Notes: generated by a model not told the origin, from the sequence alone. A DNA stretch of 31,504 nt from Alectoria sarmentosa (GCA_009733775.1 WOGZ01000358.1:1-31504); one strand, 5' to 3'. Positions 1 to 11,783 are shown, counted from the first letter of the stretch. Translations and numbers: made by a program.

Positions 1-2593
1 TAATTATTTAATTAATGTGTTTTTAAAAGATTTATTATAAATGAGTTTATTAAAAGAGATGAGAGAGAGTTTATCAAATATTTTCTTTTTCAAAATATCG
101 TTTATAAAAGTTTTCAATTTCAATTTAAACACTTTTATTATTAAATCAGATCGATTAATAATTAATTCGTTAAATAATAAATTAATAATGATCTTAATTC
201 ATTTTGAATTGCAAATGAAGATAATAAAAATGTTTAATTAATCAAACTTAATAATCAAGGTTATATAATTTTGATAAAGTTATTTTATAAATCGTGAATT
301 TTTTTAATATGAGAAAAAAAGGATAATACGTTATTTATTAATTTATACGTTCGTGATAATTTTATCGATTTGAGCATTAATAATTATTTGATAAATGTTA
401 ATTTGAATAATTTTCTAATTTTGTTTCATTTAATAAAATTAATTGTTTTCAATAATTATATATGCATCGTAAACGAAATGTTAAAATAATTTATCGCAAT
501 AAAGAAGGCGATTGAATTTAATAAAACGAATTTATATAAAATATTTATAAAAAATTAACTTGATAAATTTAAAGAGATAAAGAAATAAATTTATAAAAAG
601 AGATTAATGTAACTCGTGTTGAGTTTTTTCGATTATTAATTCGTGAAACGAGATTATTATTATTATCTCGATTAATAAAAAGATTTTCATTAAATGAAAC
701 ATTTATAATGAATATATTGTTATATTATAATTGTTTATTAAATGAAAAAATAAGAAAATAACGTAATAATATATAAACGAGATATTAATATAAAACATTA
801 TATTTATCGCGACTTTAAGCCTCAATTAAAACGTCTTTCATTTCGAACATATTTAATAAATTATTTATATCGCTTTTTTAAACAATAACGATCTCATTTA
901 AAATAAAACGATTATAAATGCGTGAATTATAATGTTAAGAGTTTTTATGCAATAACTTATAATCTCGTATAATTAAATCGATTTTTAATCTTTTAAATAT
1001 CGTTTTGAAAATAATAATATAAAAATTGATATTTTTGAAAAGAATAATTATTTTTCGATATAAAGCTTATTTAATATTATTATAATAATCATATTTAACA
1101 CAATTAATATAAAAAACGCGATTGAAAAAAAATCATATCGTGTTATAAATTGTTTTTGAATGTTATTCATAATATAAATTTGATCAAAAATCGACCTCTC
1201 GCTTTTTAAAGATTTTAAAATAAATATATAAATAATAATCGCGTTTTATATTTTATATATGAATAAAGCGATCGAATGATTAATAATAATTTATTATGAG
1301 ATTATCGAGATAACGTTATTATATTGAACGTTATAAACGCGATATTTTTTACATTTATCGATTAAAATTATGATATCAAATTTTAAAGAGTGTAAAATGT
1401 TATTAATATCACGCTTATTAAGATTAATGAGATTATTTACACTTATTTTAATTCTATAATGCTCTTTATTCTCGTTTTAATCGTCGTTTAAATCATCGTT
1501 TTATGAAACGTTTATTTTAAATGTAACGATTTCAATTTTATCGTTATTATAACATTATTTAAATATCTCGTCTATAAACGACGTCACATTATATCGATCG
1601 CAAATTTAATTTATAAAATCGAAGTTATGTTATAAAGAATTTATAATGTATAAATAACGCATAATATAATTTATTAACCTTATTAAAAATTGAATAAATT
1701 GAATAAATTGAATAACTTTCAAAAAAGGATTAAAAGGCGCGTTATCAAAAAAGTCGATATCAAAAAAATTTGTTGATAAATCTCGCAGTAAAGGATTTTC
1801 TACATCGATTAAAATATTTTTCAATCGTTCAAAAATGTAAAAAACGCGTTATTAAATAAAAGAGATGATAAATGAGATAAGAAATAAAAACGCGTTTTAA
1901 GAAAACGAAGATCGATTAATTTGAGAGTACGATGACTATAAAAGCGAGATATTTATTCGAAATCTTTTTAAAGGTCTTTTTGCGCGTTTATGAATAATAA
2001 TAAATAATCGTTAATTTCGATTTCGTTTTCGATTATTAACAATAACGAAATCGTCGAGAAGAGCTTTAAAAACGTTAATAAAGCTTTTAAAAAACGAAAA
2101 AAGAGCGTATATATATCTTAAACGTTTAATAACGTTTAAACGAGAGATATCAAAATCGAATATATTCATATTAATAATTAATTAATAAATTAATAAAAGA
2201 ATAAAAGAATAACGATTATACGCGTCTTCGCAGATAAACAATTAAAACGAAAAAAATATTGATCGTTTCGAATAGGCTTAATACGATTTCAAAATCGATA
2301 TTCGAATATTTATTCATTTAACGAATAATAAATCGAATTTCATGATTTTTACGTTTTTGAAAAACGCAAAACGAGTTTTACAATTTACGAAATTATAAAG
2401 AAACTTTATCTTTAAAAGGATAAAGGGCAAAAGATGTAAGATTTTTATATAAAAAAATTTATAACAGCGCTCGAAAGGCCTAAACGCCGTTACTCGAGCG
2501 CTATTTAAAATAAAAAGTGATGTTAAATTGATTATTAACTGCACATACAAATTTAAGATATTTTAACTCAATTTTACACTATTTCTTTATATA
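1..2593. repeat. Unidentified RIP-degraded repeat, left copy (inverted relative to 27485-30070)
   Basis: This stretch is the reverse complement of about 27485-30070, with differences that are mostly C/T or G/A. The match begins at the first base of the window, so the element is cut by the window edge. It ends near 2593, after the shared sequence CTTTATATA. Readable but stop-broken frames exist (for example 41-241 on the plus strand), but I do not recognise a transposase, integrase or reverse transcriptase in them. The short ORFs here are remnants, not genes. The element could be a DNA transposon or an unrecognised part of a retroelement. Confidence 0.8.
2466..2502. repeat. CG-rich hairpin inside the unidentified repeat
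   Basis: A GC-rich patch stands out in very AT-rich DNA. AGCGCTCGA (2466-2474) and TCGAGCGCT (2494-2502) form a perfect 9-bp inverted repeat around a loop containing AGGCCT. The same patch occurs in the right copy at about 27569-27616 in the opposite orientation, with a few transitions. It lies about 100 bp inside the inferred end of the element, so a subterminal structural or protein-binding role in the ancestral element is possible. That role is inference. Confidence 0.6.
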
Positions 2594-5203
2594 ATAATGA
2601 TATTATCAACATTATTGTGTCGTTAATTATAAGCATATCGTTTATTATAAACTTAACAAGTTTTTTATAATCAATTAATCGTATTTTTAACATTAATCTT
2701 TTTTTTTAATTTTCGAAAAATTTATAAAACTCGTTTTTGAATAAAAATATAATTAAATAAATATAATATTAATAATTAATCGCATTTTTAAATTTTATCT
2801 CGAAATCGTTTTTAATAAAATAATTAACGTTTTCATTTTTAAAACGAAGTTAATAATAATTAAATTCTTCGTCGATATAATAATTGTTCGATTTTTTAAT
2901 TTTTTTAAGTATCTCATTTTCGTTTTAAAAGAATTCGGAATTTATAATTTCGTTTTCGATATTAAACTTATTAATTTGATAAATTATATTTTATTAACGT
3001 TATTTATTTAAACAAATTTTTTTTTTTACTTATTTATCGAAACTATTTTTATAATAAAGATTTTATAAATTTCAAAATCGATTCGTCAAATTTAATGAAT
3101 TTTATTATTAAATGATTTATAAAAGTTGTTTTAATGTTAATAAATTTTGATAAAACGAATTTAATTATTAAGCGTATTAATTTAATTATTAAATTTGATT
3201 TAAATAAATATTAAAATCGTTAAATTAATAAAAAAAGAATTATAATTAAAAACAATAAAATTGAAACGATATTTCGTCGTTATAATACGATTATTAATTA
3301 AAATCTTATTAACGAAATCAAGATTAAGTATAATTATTTTTATTATTAAATCGAGATTATTAATTTATTTATATAAAGAATTTAGAAAATAAGATTTCAA
3401 ATTCGATATTCTTTTCTTTTTTATATTTATATATATTAATTTAATAATTATATTTAAAATCATCGAAATCGATAAAAAAATTCAAAAAAATAATATTATT
3501 TTTAAAACGTCGAATATTACGTTTAAGCTCGAAGTTGAAATTATTATAAATAATATTAAATTAATTTTTAATATTCGTGAATTTAACATTTTTAAAAATT
3601 CGAAAAATGCGATAAATATATTTTCGAGATTTTCGACGATTAATAATATTTCGCAAAATATATTTTTTTTAAAAAGCGAATCGATAATAACGTTAATAAA
3701 AAAATTGAAACGATGAATAAATATTCTTTTTTATTTATTAAATTTGTTTTTTAATTTAATAAAACGTTTATCATTTTTCGAAAATTTAAATAATTATTAT
3801 TTTAAAATAAAATCTTTTAAATAAATTTAAAAATTTATGCGAATAAGATTATTATTTTTAATGTTTATCACGTTAAAAGCGTGTTTTAAAAAAAAATGCG
3901 CGTTACGAAAATAGATTTTTTTGAAAATATGTTTTATTTTCGAAACTTCGAAAGTTATTAATTTATCTTTATATATCAAATTGAAAAATTTGATATCGTT
4001 AAGATTTTATCGCGATTATTTTGATTTTTTAATAAAATCGTCGATTTTCAAAAAATCTCGTTTTTTTAATTAATTAAAATTTTTTGATTAAAATAAATTA
4101 TTATAAATATATTATAATATAATAACGAAAGCGATTATCGCGATAGTAACTTATAAATGAAAATCATTAAAATTCATTTTATTTATTAATTTAATTAAAC
4201 GAAAATAAACTGTTTCGTCGATAAACGTTGTTTTAATAATTTTTTCAATGTTTTTCGAAAATTCTTTCGACGTTATTATCGATGTTTTTATTAACAAATT
4301 GAAAAACGTCGATAAAAAATAAAATATAATATTTGTGAATAAAATATTTTCGAAAAAATGACGTAATTAATTTATGATAATTTGAAAAATACGAATTATT
4401 GTTTTAAATAATGCTCGATTAATAAATTAATTTTTTAATTAAATTTAATATAACTCGAAAAAAAATCAAAAAAATCGAAAACGTATTTATTAATTTCTTG
4501 TTAATATAACAATTAAAGATATTAACGTAATTATTTTAATAAATTTAAAGATTTCTTTTATAAAACGATTTATAATTTATCGAATAATTTAATCGATGAA
4601 ATTATTTAATTAATAATCGAAAATAAAATAAATTCGTAACTGTTAAATTTGAATAATTGTGTTATAAGACGTAAATGTTAATTCGACGATATTTTCTCGT
4701 TAAGCGAGAAACTTAAACAAATCGAAAAATGTATTTAAAAGAATTTTTAAAAGAAGTTCGCGAAATCGATTTTGATAAAAGATATTTATTTCGCGTGAAA
4801 AAGTGTTTGATAAAACAATCAAATCGACGATTCGAATTTTTCGAAAAATAATAAAAATATTTTCGAAAGTTTCGAAAAGAACGTTTCGTTAAATTTAACG
4901 TAAATCGTCGATAACGTTATTAAGTCGATAATTGAAAAAATAAAATCTTTTTTTATAAAAAAATGCTTTAAAAACGAAATTGAAAAATTCTTCGATAATC
5001 AAATAAATAAATTATTTAATAATGAATTAAAAGAATAAATTTTTATATTACGAACAATTAATGTTTATAATAAAAAAATTAATGTTGTTATTATTTATTA
5101 AAAATATAAACTTTTAAATATATATATATAATTATTTTCTTTATAAAGAAAGAATTTACTTATTAAATATAAATTTTATTAAGTCGCTTATTTCGATAAT
5201 TTT
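2594..5203 (+). mobile_element. AT-rich degenerate DNA, probably 5' half of the copia element (gag/protease/integrase start)
   Basis: No intact gene lies here. The position upstream of recognisable plus-strand copia integrase, RT and RNase H, and the lack of another boundary, suggest it is the 5' half of the same retrotransposon. Plus-strand frames have runs of coding character interrupted by stops, but I could not match gag, protease or the integrase catalytic core with confidence. No 5' LTR could be paired with sequence near 10 kb. It may contain other fragments. Confidence 0.4.
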
Positions 5204-5363
5204 TATTATAATTTCAACTTATAGTTTTATATAACTCGATCGAATTTAGCGCGACTTAACGTTATTTATATATTCGAGTTTTATAATATATATTTCTCTT
5301 TATAACTATTATTTCGTTTATATTAAAATATAAATATTTAGCATTATTTTTAATTCTTTAATA
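5204..5363. repeat. LTR 1 of miniature element A
   Basis: 160-bp left terminal repeat, collinear without gaps with 6019-6178. It ends in TTTAATA where the other copy ends TTTAACA, a CpA-to-TpA change typical of RIP. Confidence 0.82.
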
Positions 5364-5431
5364 TAATAATTATTATTTTTTTTAAAATTTAATCGTTTTT
5401 AAGTCGTAATAAATTATATTAACGATATTAA

Positions 5432-5444
5432 CTCGCTCTGCGAG
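5432..5444. repeat. Small hairpin in interior of miniature element A
   Basis: CTCGC (5432-5436) and GCGAG (5440-5444) form a perfect 5-bp stem around TCT, one of the few GC-rich spots in this element. It may be a remnant of a structured leader, but this is only suggestive. Confidence 0.4.
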
Positions 5445-6018
5445 AAATATTATAATATTAATTAATAAAACATAAAAACAATATCATAAACGAACGTAAG
5501 TTTACGAAATAATAAAATACGATACGATTTTTTTATTAAACACGTCGATTCGAAAATAAGTTTATTATAAAGATAATTAAATACGAATAATATCATTATA
5601 AGCGATATCGATTTCATTTTCTTTATTTACGAGTTTTTAAAACGATAAAAAGATAATTACGAAATTAATTTTATAATATAATAAATGTATAAATATATAA
5701 ATGAAAAATTGAAAGATTATATATTTAACGACGATTTTATGACATAAAAAGTGCATAAACACATAAATAAAAAGTCGAATAATTAATAAAATTTGCGATT
5801 ACGATTTACGAGATATTAAATACGAAATATATAAAAAAATGAATTGCGATATTATGTGATAAAAACAAAAATAGCGAGGTTTATAGAAAAGAATTTAAAG
5901 ATGCGCGTATATCGCTTAATTTGTTTCTTTAAATTCTCAATTAAAAAGAATAATTGCGATAAAAAATGATTATGAAAAAATTTATTATAAAAATATAACG
6001 ATGTGAAAAAGAGAGTAA

Positions 6019-6178
6019 TATTATAATTTCAACTCATAGTTTTATATAACTCGATCGAGTTTAGCGCGATTTAACGCTATTTATATATTTGAACTTTATA
6101 GTATATTATTTTCTTTATAGTTATTATTTCGTTTATATCGAAATACAAGTATTTAATATCATTTTTAATTCTTTAACA
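6019..6178. repeat. LTR 2 of miniature element A
   Basis: 160-bp right terminal repeat, preceded by a purine tract (6005-6015) and followed by ATTTC, the right-hand copy of the target duplication. Confidence 0.82.
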
Positions 6179-6239
6179 ATTTCTTTTCTCGTCGAAACGA
6201 CTTACTTTAACAATTTCTAACAATCACATTTATAATAAA

Positions 6240-6660
6240 TTTTTTATAAAAGAAAATAAATTATTTTAAAAATAATAAATAAGATTAATATTAGATTTTA
6301 ATAATAAATTTTTTTTTAAATATATATGCAAAGTATTTTTATTTAAAAAACAACGACGAAATAAATTATATAACGTAAATTATTTAAAAATATATATCAA
6401 ATATTGTTCGAAAACTTAATATCGTGTTTATAAATTTAATAAAAATCGATTCGAATAATTTACGAATGTGATTTTTTATAAACATCGAAAAAACTTAAAA
6501 TTATTATTTAAAAACTTATTTTCGAAATTCGATTTCGTGCGTATAAAAATAACATTTATATTATTTGATAACGACGATATTATTAATAATATCGTCGAAA
6601 CAATAACTAAATATATATTTAACGACGACGATGATTAAAAAAACGATAATATTTTAATTA
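6240..6660 (+). pseudogene. Ty1/copia Pol remnant: integrase C-terminal region and acidic linker
   Basis: One plus-strand frame reads YCSKT*YRVYKFNKNRFE at 6402-6455 followed by a TNV-F motif. This resembles the copia integrase C-terminal segment (a GYCSKTQYRVYDP-type pattern and W-T-NV-F). An acidic NDDDD stretch follows near 6620-6640, like the linker between integrase and reverse transcriptase. The in-frame stop sits where Gln is usual (CAA to TAA), a RIP signature. Miniature element A interrupts the frame upstream and element B interrupts it downstream. No intact protein can be made. Confidence 0.7.
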
Positions 6661-7065
6661 ATAACATTATATCGTCGTCGATAAACGAATAAAATAACGA
6701 TTTAAAAAAATTATATTAAAAAAAGATTTTCATCAAGCAACTTTCAATTATTGAAAAAAAAAATCGCAATTTCGTTTATTAAATAATAATAATAAAGGAA
6801 TTTCTTTTTTCGTAATTAATGAAATTTCGAAAATCTCAAATATTATTATAAAGCGAAAAGATATAAAAAATTTTAACTTAGAAATTTTCGACTTTTTCGA
6901 CTTTTTTTTTATAAATTTATATTTTTACAATTTATTTATAAAATTTTATAATATTAAGAGTTTTCGCTAACGTAAAAACTATATTTTTAAAAAAAAAAAA
7001 AAAATTACGTAATATATATATTAAATATTTAATAAAAGTGTGAAATATTTTATATTTTTTAAAAT

Positions 7066-7198
7066 TATCAAGAAATAAAATTTAAATTATATATTTATAA
7101 TATGTGTATAAAATATATTAATAAAGAATTTATATGTTTATTACGTAAATATGTGCGATGTTAAATTACGTTAATAAAAGTTTTAACGTATCGTAATA
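7066..7198. repeat. LTR 1 of miniature element B
   Basis: 133-bp left terminal repeat. It has lost the terminal TG (now TA) and the final CA (now TA) by transitions, while retaining several TpG sites that became TpA in LTR 2. Confidence 0.92.
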
Positions 7199-7957
7199 AT
7201 ATGCTCACAAAAACGAAAAAATGTTATATTTTTATAATTGATTCTTTAAATAAATACATTAAACATATATCGTTTATATATATATATATTTATTCTTAAT
7301 TTATAGTTTTTATATTTTTTATATAACGAATATATTTAAATAAAAAAACGAAAGCGAGAAAAAAAGCGAATAAAATAATGAATAAAAAGGCAAGATGTAA
7401 AGCGCTACTTAAATAAAAAGCTTTTTTGCAAATTTACGTGACGGTCGAGTGTGAGATCGTAGAGAGTAAACTCGTTTTAATAAGGTTATTAATATCAACA
7501 ATAATCTTCTTCGTAACGTTTTTCGTAAAATCTTTCGTGATATTCTTCGCAGAATTCTCCGCAATGGTTTATTGCAATAATTAATGTCTTTATTTCTACT
7601 TCGACGATTGTTCGAGCTATGCGAACTTTGACATTATGAATAATTTTTTTTATTATAATAATAATGAGTTAAAGCGTTATTCGAATATTTAATCGAACAC
7701 GTATTAAATGAAAATGACAAAAAAAATTGATTTACTTTATTGAAAAATTTAAAAGCGAGATTTAATTATCGAATATTATAATGTAAATGTTAAATAGTTT
7801 ATTAAAAGAATTGACGATAATATATAATACGTAAATTATAATAATCTAGCTGCGTAGCGAAAGCGCGAGAGAATTAATTATCGATATATAATAATCACGA
7901 ATCAAATAACGATATAAACGACTTGAAAGAATATTTAAATTAAATATTATTATTAAT

Positions 7958-8090
7958 TGTTAAGAAATAAAATTTAAATTATATATTTATAATATATATA
8001 TAAAATATATTAATAAAGAATTTATATATTTATTACGTAAATATATGCGATATTAAATTACGTTAATAAAAATTTTAACGTATCGTAACA
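7958..8090. repeat. LTR 2 of miniature element B
   Basis: 133-bp right terminal repeat with intact TGTTA...TAACA ends, followed directly by the AAAAT target duplication. Confidence 0.92.
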
Positions 8091-8599
8091 AAAATAATAT
8101 CGAAAAATTTAACTTTTATTTATATTATATATTATATATTATCGCTTTATAAATATTATCTTAAATAAACGTCGAATAATCGAAATTTCAACTTTTTAAA
8201 TCGATTTTAATTCGATTTTAAATGTTATTATTATAAATATAACATTTATTTTTATATTAAAAAATAATATATAACGTTTTATAAAGTTTATAATTACATT
8301 TATTAAATCGTCGTATATTCGTAAAATGAGCATTCGTATAAAATTCGATAAACTCTTTAATTTAAATCGCAAAAATCAAATATATATTATATAATATATC
8401 GATTTATAATTTATAAAAAAATTATTAACGAATTTAATGCGTTTAAATGAAAATTTATTATTATTATATAAATTATCGACTTAATAATTAATAACATTTA
8501 AAAACTTAATAATTTATTTATCGATCGTAAATTTATTAATTATAAGTAAATATTTAAAATTAAATACAATTTCGATAATATTATTAATTAATATAAAAT

Positions 8600-9180
8600 A
8601 AAATTAATTGTTCGAGAATATTCACAAATGAAAAAAATAGATTATAACGAAACGTTCGTATTTATTTTCAAATTCGAAGTATTGAATTATTATTCGTTTT
8701 AATAACTTATTTAAAATTATTAATTTATTAATTAAACGTTAATAACAATTTATATAACGAGATTTATATAATAATATCGTTCGAATATTTAAATGTTAAT
8801 AATAATAAAATGATTCGTTTATTAAAAAAATTATACGATTTTAAATAATCGATTTATATTTAAAATATAAAATTCGAGAAAATTATTATTAAAATAAAAC
8901 TTAAACTTATATTTTTAAATAAATATATTTATATTCGAATTATAAATTTAAAGTTAATTATTATCGTTATTTATATTAACGATATTTTCATCTTTATTAT
9001 AATTAAGATTTTAATAAATATTATTAAAACGATATTAAGATGTTTTTTAAAATGAAAGATTTTGACTTAATTAATAAAATATTCGATATTTAAATATATC
9101 GTATTATTATTATATTAATTTTTAATTAATTATAATACGTTAAAAAGATTTTTTTATAAATATAAAATAAAATAATATAT
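8600..9180 (+). pseudogene. Ty1/copia reverse transcriptase remnant
   Basis: Plus-strand frames give YSQMKKIDYNETF (8619-8657), matching the G(Y/F)xQxxGIDYxETF block of copia RTs. Next comes KLYDFKQS near 8826 (canonical LYGLKQS). VIYINDIFIF follows, with YIND at 8972-8983 where the catalytic YVDD is expected, so one catalytic Asp has become Asn (GAC to AAC). FKMKDFDLINKI begins at 9046, matching the FKMKDLGxxxxxLG motif but in a different frame, so a frameshift lies between. Many stops stand at Trp or Gln positions. The enzyme is dead. The family call rests on the order and spacing of four motifs. Confidence 0.85.
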
Positions 9181-9449
9181 TTTAATCGTTACATTATTCG
9201 ATAAATACGAAATAATCGAAATTACGCGTTTCGAGAAAAAACGCATTAATTAATTAAGTTATTAAAAACGTATTAAAAATTTTATATATTTTATAATTAA
9301 CATACGACTTAATTTAGTTTTCACGATTATAAATTAAATTAATTTTATTATAATTATATTGTGCGTTATTTGAATACAATTAATCGAATATTTAAATATA
9401 TCGTCGATATTATTAATATAATTTACGATTTTTTAAAAAAAAAGATTAT

Positions 9450-9890
9450 CGTTTATTTTAATTCGATTTATAATAATAATAAAGCGAATAAAAAATTTAT
9501 TTATAAATATATTTTATTATAAAATTAAGCGATTTATATTTAAAATAATAATAATTAAAAAAGTGTTTTTACATTTATTATTAAAATTAAATATATTACT
9601 TTTATCGAAATTATTAAAATAATCGTGTAAATTATACGATGATTTTAGAAATTACATTTTCGAATTTTTAAAAACGATTTTATTCGTTTATTTAACGATA
9701 ATAAAAATTTATTTATTTTCGTTAAAAATTTTAAATTTTATTAACGCATTAAATATATTAATATTTAATATTATTACGTGCGAAAATTTTTGATTAATGA
9801 TAAAATTATTATAAATTTCGTATTTATAAATAATTAAGTCGTAAGCATATTTATTAAATTCTTAATTAAATAAATTTTTAAATAATGTAA
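9450..9890 (+). pseudogene. Ty1/copia RNase H remnant
   Basis: Downstream of the RT, the plus strand reads KSVFTFIIKIKYITFIEI from 9559 (canonical KSxVxxSTxEAEYxAxxEA). NDNKNLFIFVKNFKF follows around 9691-9735 (canonical DNQxAixLakNPxxHxRTKHI), then RIKYINI*YYYVRKFL and a segment ending near 9875 that resembles the VPTxxQxADxxTKxL tail. This is the end of a copia Pol polyprotein, so the 3' LTR should lie between here and about 10.6 kb. RIP-type substitutions and stops destroy the frame. Confidence 0.82.
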
Positions 9891-10640
9891 ACGATTAATA
9901 AATATATATAATCTTTATTAATCAAAATAAATCAATTTATAAAAAGAAAATATTATTTAAATTAATTTATTAAATAATAAATTCGTTTATATCGCTTATA
10001 TAAAGTATTTATATAAATTATATAAAATCGATAAATGATTATAAAAGTAATATTTTTAAGTTAATCGATTTTCGATATAAAATTTATAAAAATTTGATAA
10101 TAATTTAAGTTCGATTTCGAGATTTTTTTATTTTATATAAATTAAATTATAATCGTTTTTATACTTTTTTTTTTATGTTATTTAAACACGATTATTATTA
10201 TAATTATAATTATAATTTACTATTATTAAAACTATTCGATTATTAATTATTTCGCTTCGCAATTTATTTTAATAACATTTTTTTTATAATTAAAAGTTAT
10301 ATAAAAAATGTTTTATATATTTTAAATAAGATTTCATTAATTAAATTTTGAAAACTCATATTTTTCAAATTAAAACACATTTTATTTTTTCATTTTGAAT
10401 TTAAACGCGAATACGTTTTAAATAAATTATTTAATAAAATTAAATTTTAAATATAAACTTTTTATATTTTATTTTATTTTATCTTTTTCATATTATATAT
10501 AATATTATAATAAAATAAATAAATAATGTTATTAATTCGAATACGTGCTTTTAAATAATGTTATTTTCATAAATTTTAATCAAATAAATCAAAACTTTTA
10601 TGATAGATGAAATTCTTTTTTAATTCTTTTTTTCTCTTTT
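9891..10640. mobile_element. AT-rich 3' end of copia element; contains a possible short LTR
   Basis: No gene is visible. A 102-bp segment at 10176-10277 starts TGTTATT and ends AATAACA (7-bp inverted ends). It is flanked by TTTTA and TTTTT, so it could be the copia 3' LTR or a solo mini-LTR. I found no second copy in the window to confirm it. The boundary with normal-composition DNA is near 10640. Confidence 0.35.
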
Positions 10641-10689
10641 ATCATGATTTCAGCCCTATAGTCTGGGGAACGACCCTGCCGTTTCAAGA

Positions 10690-10700
10690 ACGTAAGTAGT
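10690..10700. repeat. Left target-site duplication of the LINE
   Basis: ACGTAAGTAGT is repeated exactly at 18616-18626. The two copies bracket the LINE; the left one is followed directly by a (GT)n run and the right one is preceded by the 19-bp repeat array. Confidence 0.85.
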
Positions 10701-10717
10701 GTGTGTGTGTGTGTGTG
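10701..10717. repeat. (GT)n microsatellite = (CA)n 3' tail of the LINE
   Basis: A pure GT run abuts the left target duplication. On the LINE coding strand it is the extreme 3' end, where LINEs normally have poly(A) or a simple repeat added during target-primed reverse transcription. Confidence 0.75.
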
Positions 10718-10860
10718 ATTCTTACATCGAAGGGGCGTTTTCATAGCCTTATAGACTATGATGAATCTAACCTCACTCAATTTTTGTGAGTCATATCCGA
10801 TATTAAATATATTGTGTTTATGAGATCAACTCATTTCATCTAGAAAAAAAGAAAGATAAT

Positions 10861-10913
10861 TTTCAAAATGCTTTCAAAATGCTCTCTAAATGCTTTCAAA
10901 ATGCTTTAAAATC
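10861..10913. repeat. 11-bp tandem repeat in LINE 3' region
   Basis: TTTCAAAATGC occurs at 10861, 10872 and 10894, with a variant at 10883 and a partial unit at 10905. It lies in the presumed 3' untranslated part of the LINE. No role is known. Confidence 0.75.
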
Positions 10914-11783
10914 AAACAAATAATCCCTAAAATTATAATTGCAATTATCGCCTCGATATCAAAAAATCATTTTCAATCAATTGTTTCAAAATGTTGAATT
11001 TTACGTTTAACATTTTAGGATAATAAGATATCGCTTTTTATACGATAATGATATTCTTTTTATTACTGTGTGAATAAATTTCCCTTTATCGAATTTATAT
11101 TCGAACCTTTTTTTAATAATTCGAGAAAATGATCGCGATTATCTGAATTAAAGGAGTTTTGATTTACTAAAAAATCGTTTCATTATTCTTTTCGTTCAAA
11201 ACAAATAATAATAAAATTAATCATTAATATGTTGTAAACTTTAACGTTAATGAATTAAATAAACTTATTATCGAACAATGATCCTTTATTGATTCATTTC
11301 AAAACTTATAAAAATTCACATCTCTTATAAGACTTTTGTTTATTATTCATTAATACGAATTCAAAATTCGTTATAATTTCTTCGCACTGTGAGATGCCTT
11401 TTTTATATCGAATAAATAAAACCGAATGTGTTATTTTTCGTGTCTTTGTCATCATTATTTGAGCGATAAAAACGTAAATATCGATTATATACTTTTTAGA
11501 AATTCAATCGATGTAATCGATGTGATCTATTATCAAATTAAAATGAATTTTATTTTTGAGTTGCTCATCGAACATTGCGATGTATCATTTTTCAAAGTTC
11601 GCGTCCCGTAAAAATGCGATAATCAGAAATTGTATTTGATTCGAATTTTCGATATAAAATCATTTTGTGTGATTCGAGATGAATGCGAAATAATTTTTAT
11701 CGTATATTCGAAATAACATGTCTTATAGTCTTTTTATTGCGTCGCATTCATTTCTTTATATTTGATAATATTTAATATAATGA

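Larger units (their letters stand above)
5204..6178. mobile_element. TRIM-like miniature LTR element A (975 bp)
   Basis: Two direct repeats of exactly 160 bp flank a 655-bp interior with no open frame. They differ at about 21 positions and all but two differences are transitions. Each begins TATTATAATTTC (ancestral TG inferred) and ends TTTAATA or TTTAACA. The 5 bp before the element (ATTTT, 5199-5203) and after it (ATTTC, 6179-6183) differ by one C/T change, as expected for a target-site duplication. A purine-rich tract (GAAAAAGAGAG, 6005-6015) lies three bases before the second repeat, where a polypurine tract belongs. No primer-binding site is recognisable. It is inserted in copia integrase sequence. 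Confidence 0.82.
7066..8090. mobile_element. TRIM-like miniature LTR element B (1025 bp)
   Basis: Two gap-free 133-bp direct repeats (7066-7198 and 7958-8090) enclose a 759-bp interior without a gene. The right copy starts TGTTAAG and ends GTAACA, classic TG...CA LTR ends; the left copy has TATCAAG and GTAATA. The flanking 5 bp are identical: AAAAT at 7061-7065 and at 8091-8095. There are nine differences, all transitions, and eight of them lie at CpA/TpG sites. The interior has a GC-richer patch (about 7380-7640) with no similarity I recognise. The element splits the copia frame between the linker and the RT. Confidence 0.92.

Noticed and set aside
1..10640. Mitochondrial DNA insertion as the source of extreme AT content
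   Set aside because: No mitochondrial gene or tRNA is recognisable, whereas copia RT/RNase H motifs, paired LTRs with target duplications and transition-only divergence explain the region.
10861..10913. Possible CRISPR-like or regulatory repeat array
   Set aside because: The units are 11 bp, adjacent without spacers, in a eukaryotic transposon; it is a simple tandem repeat.
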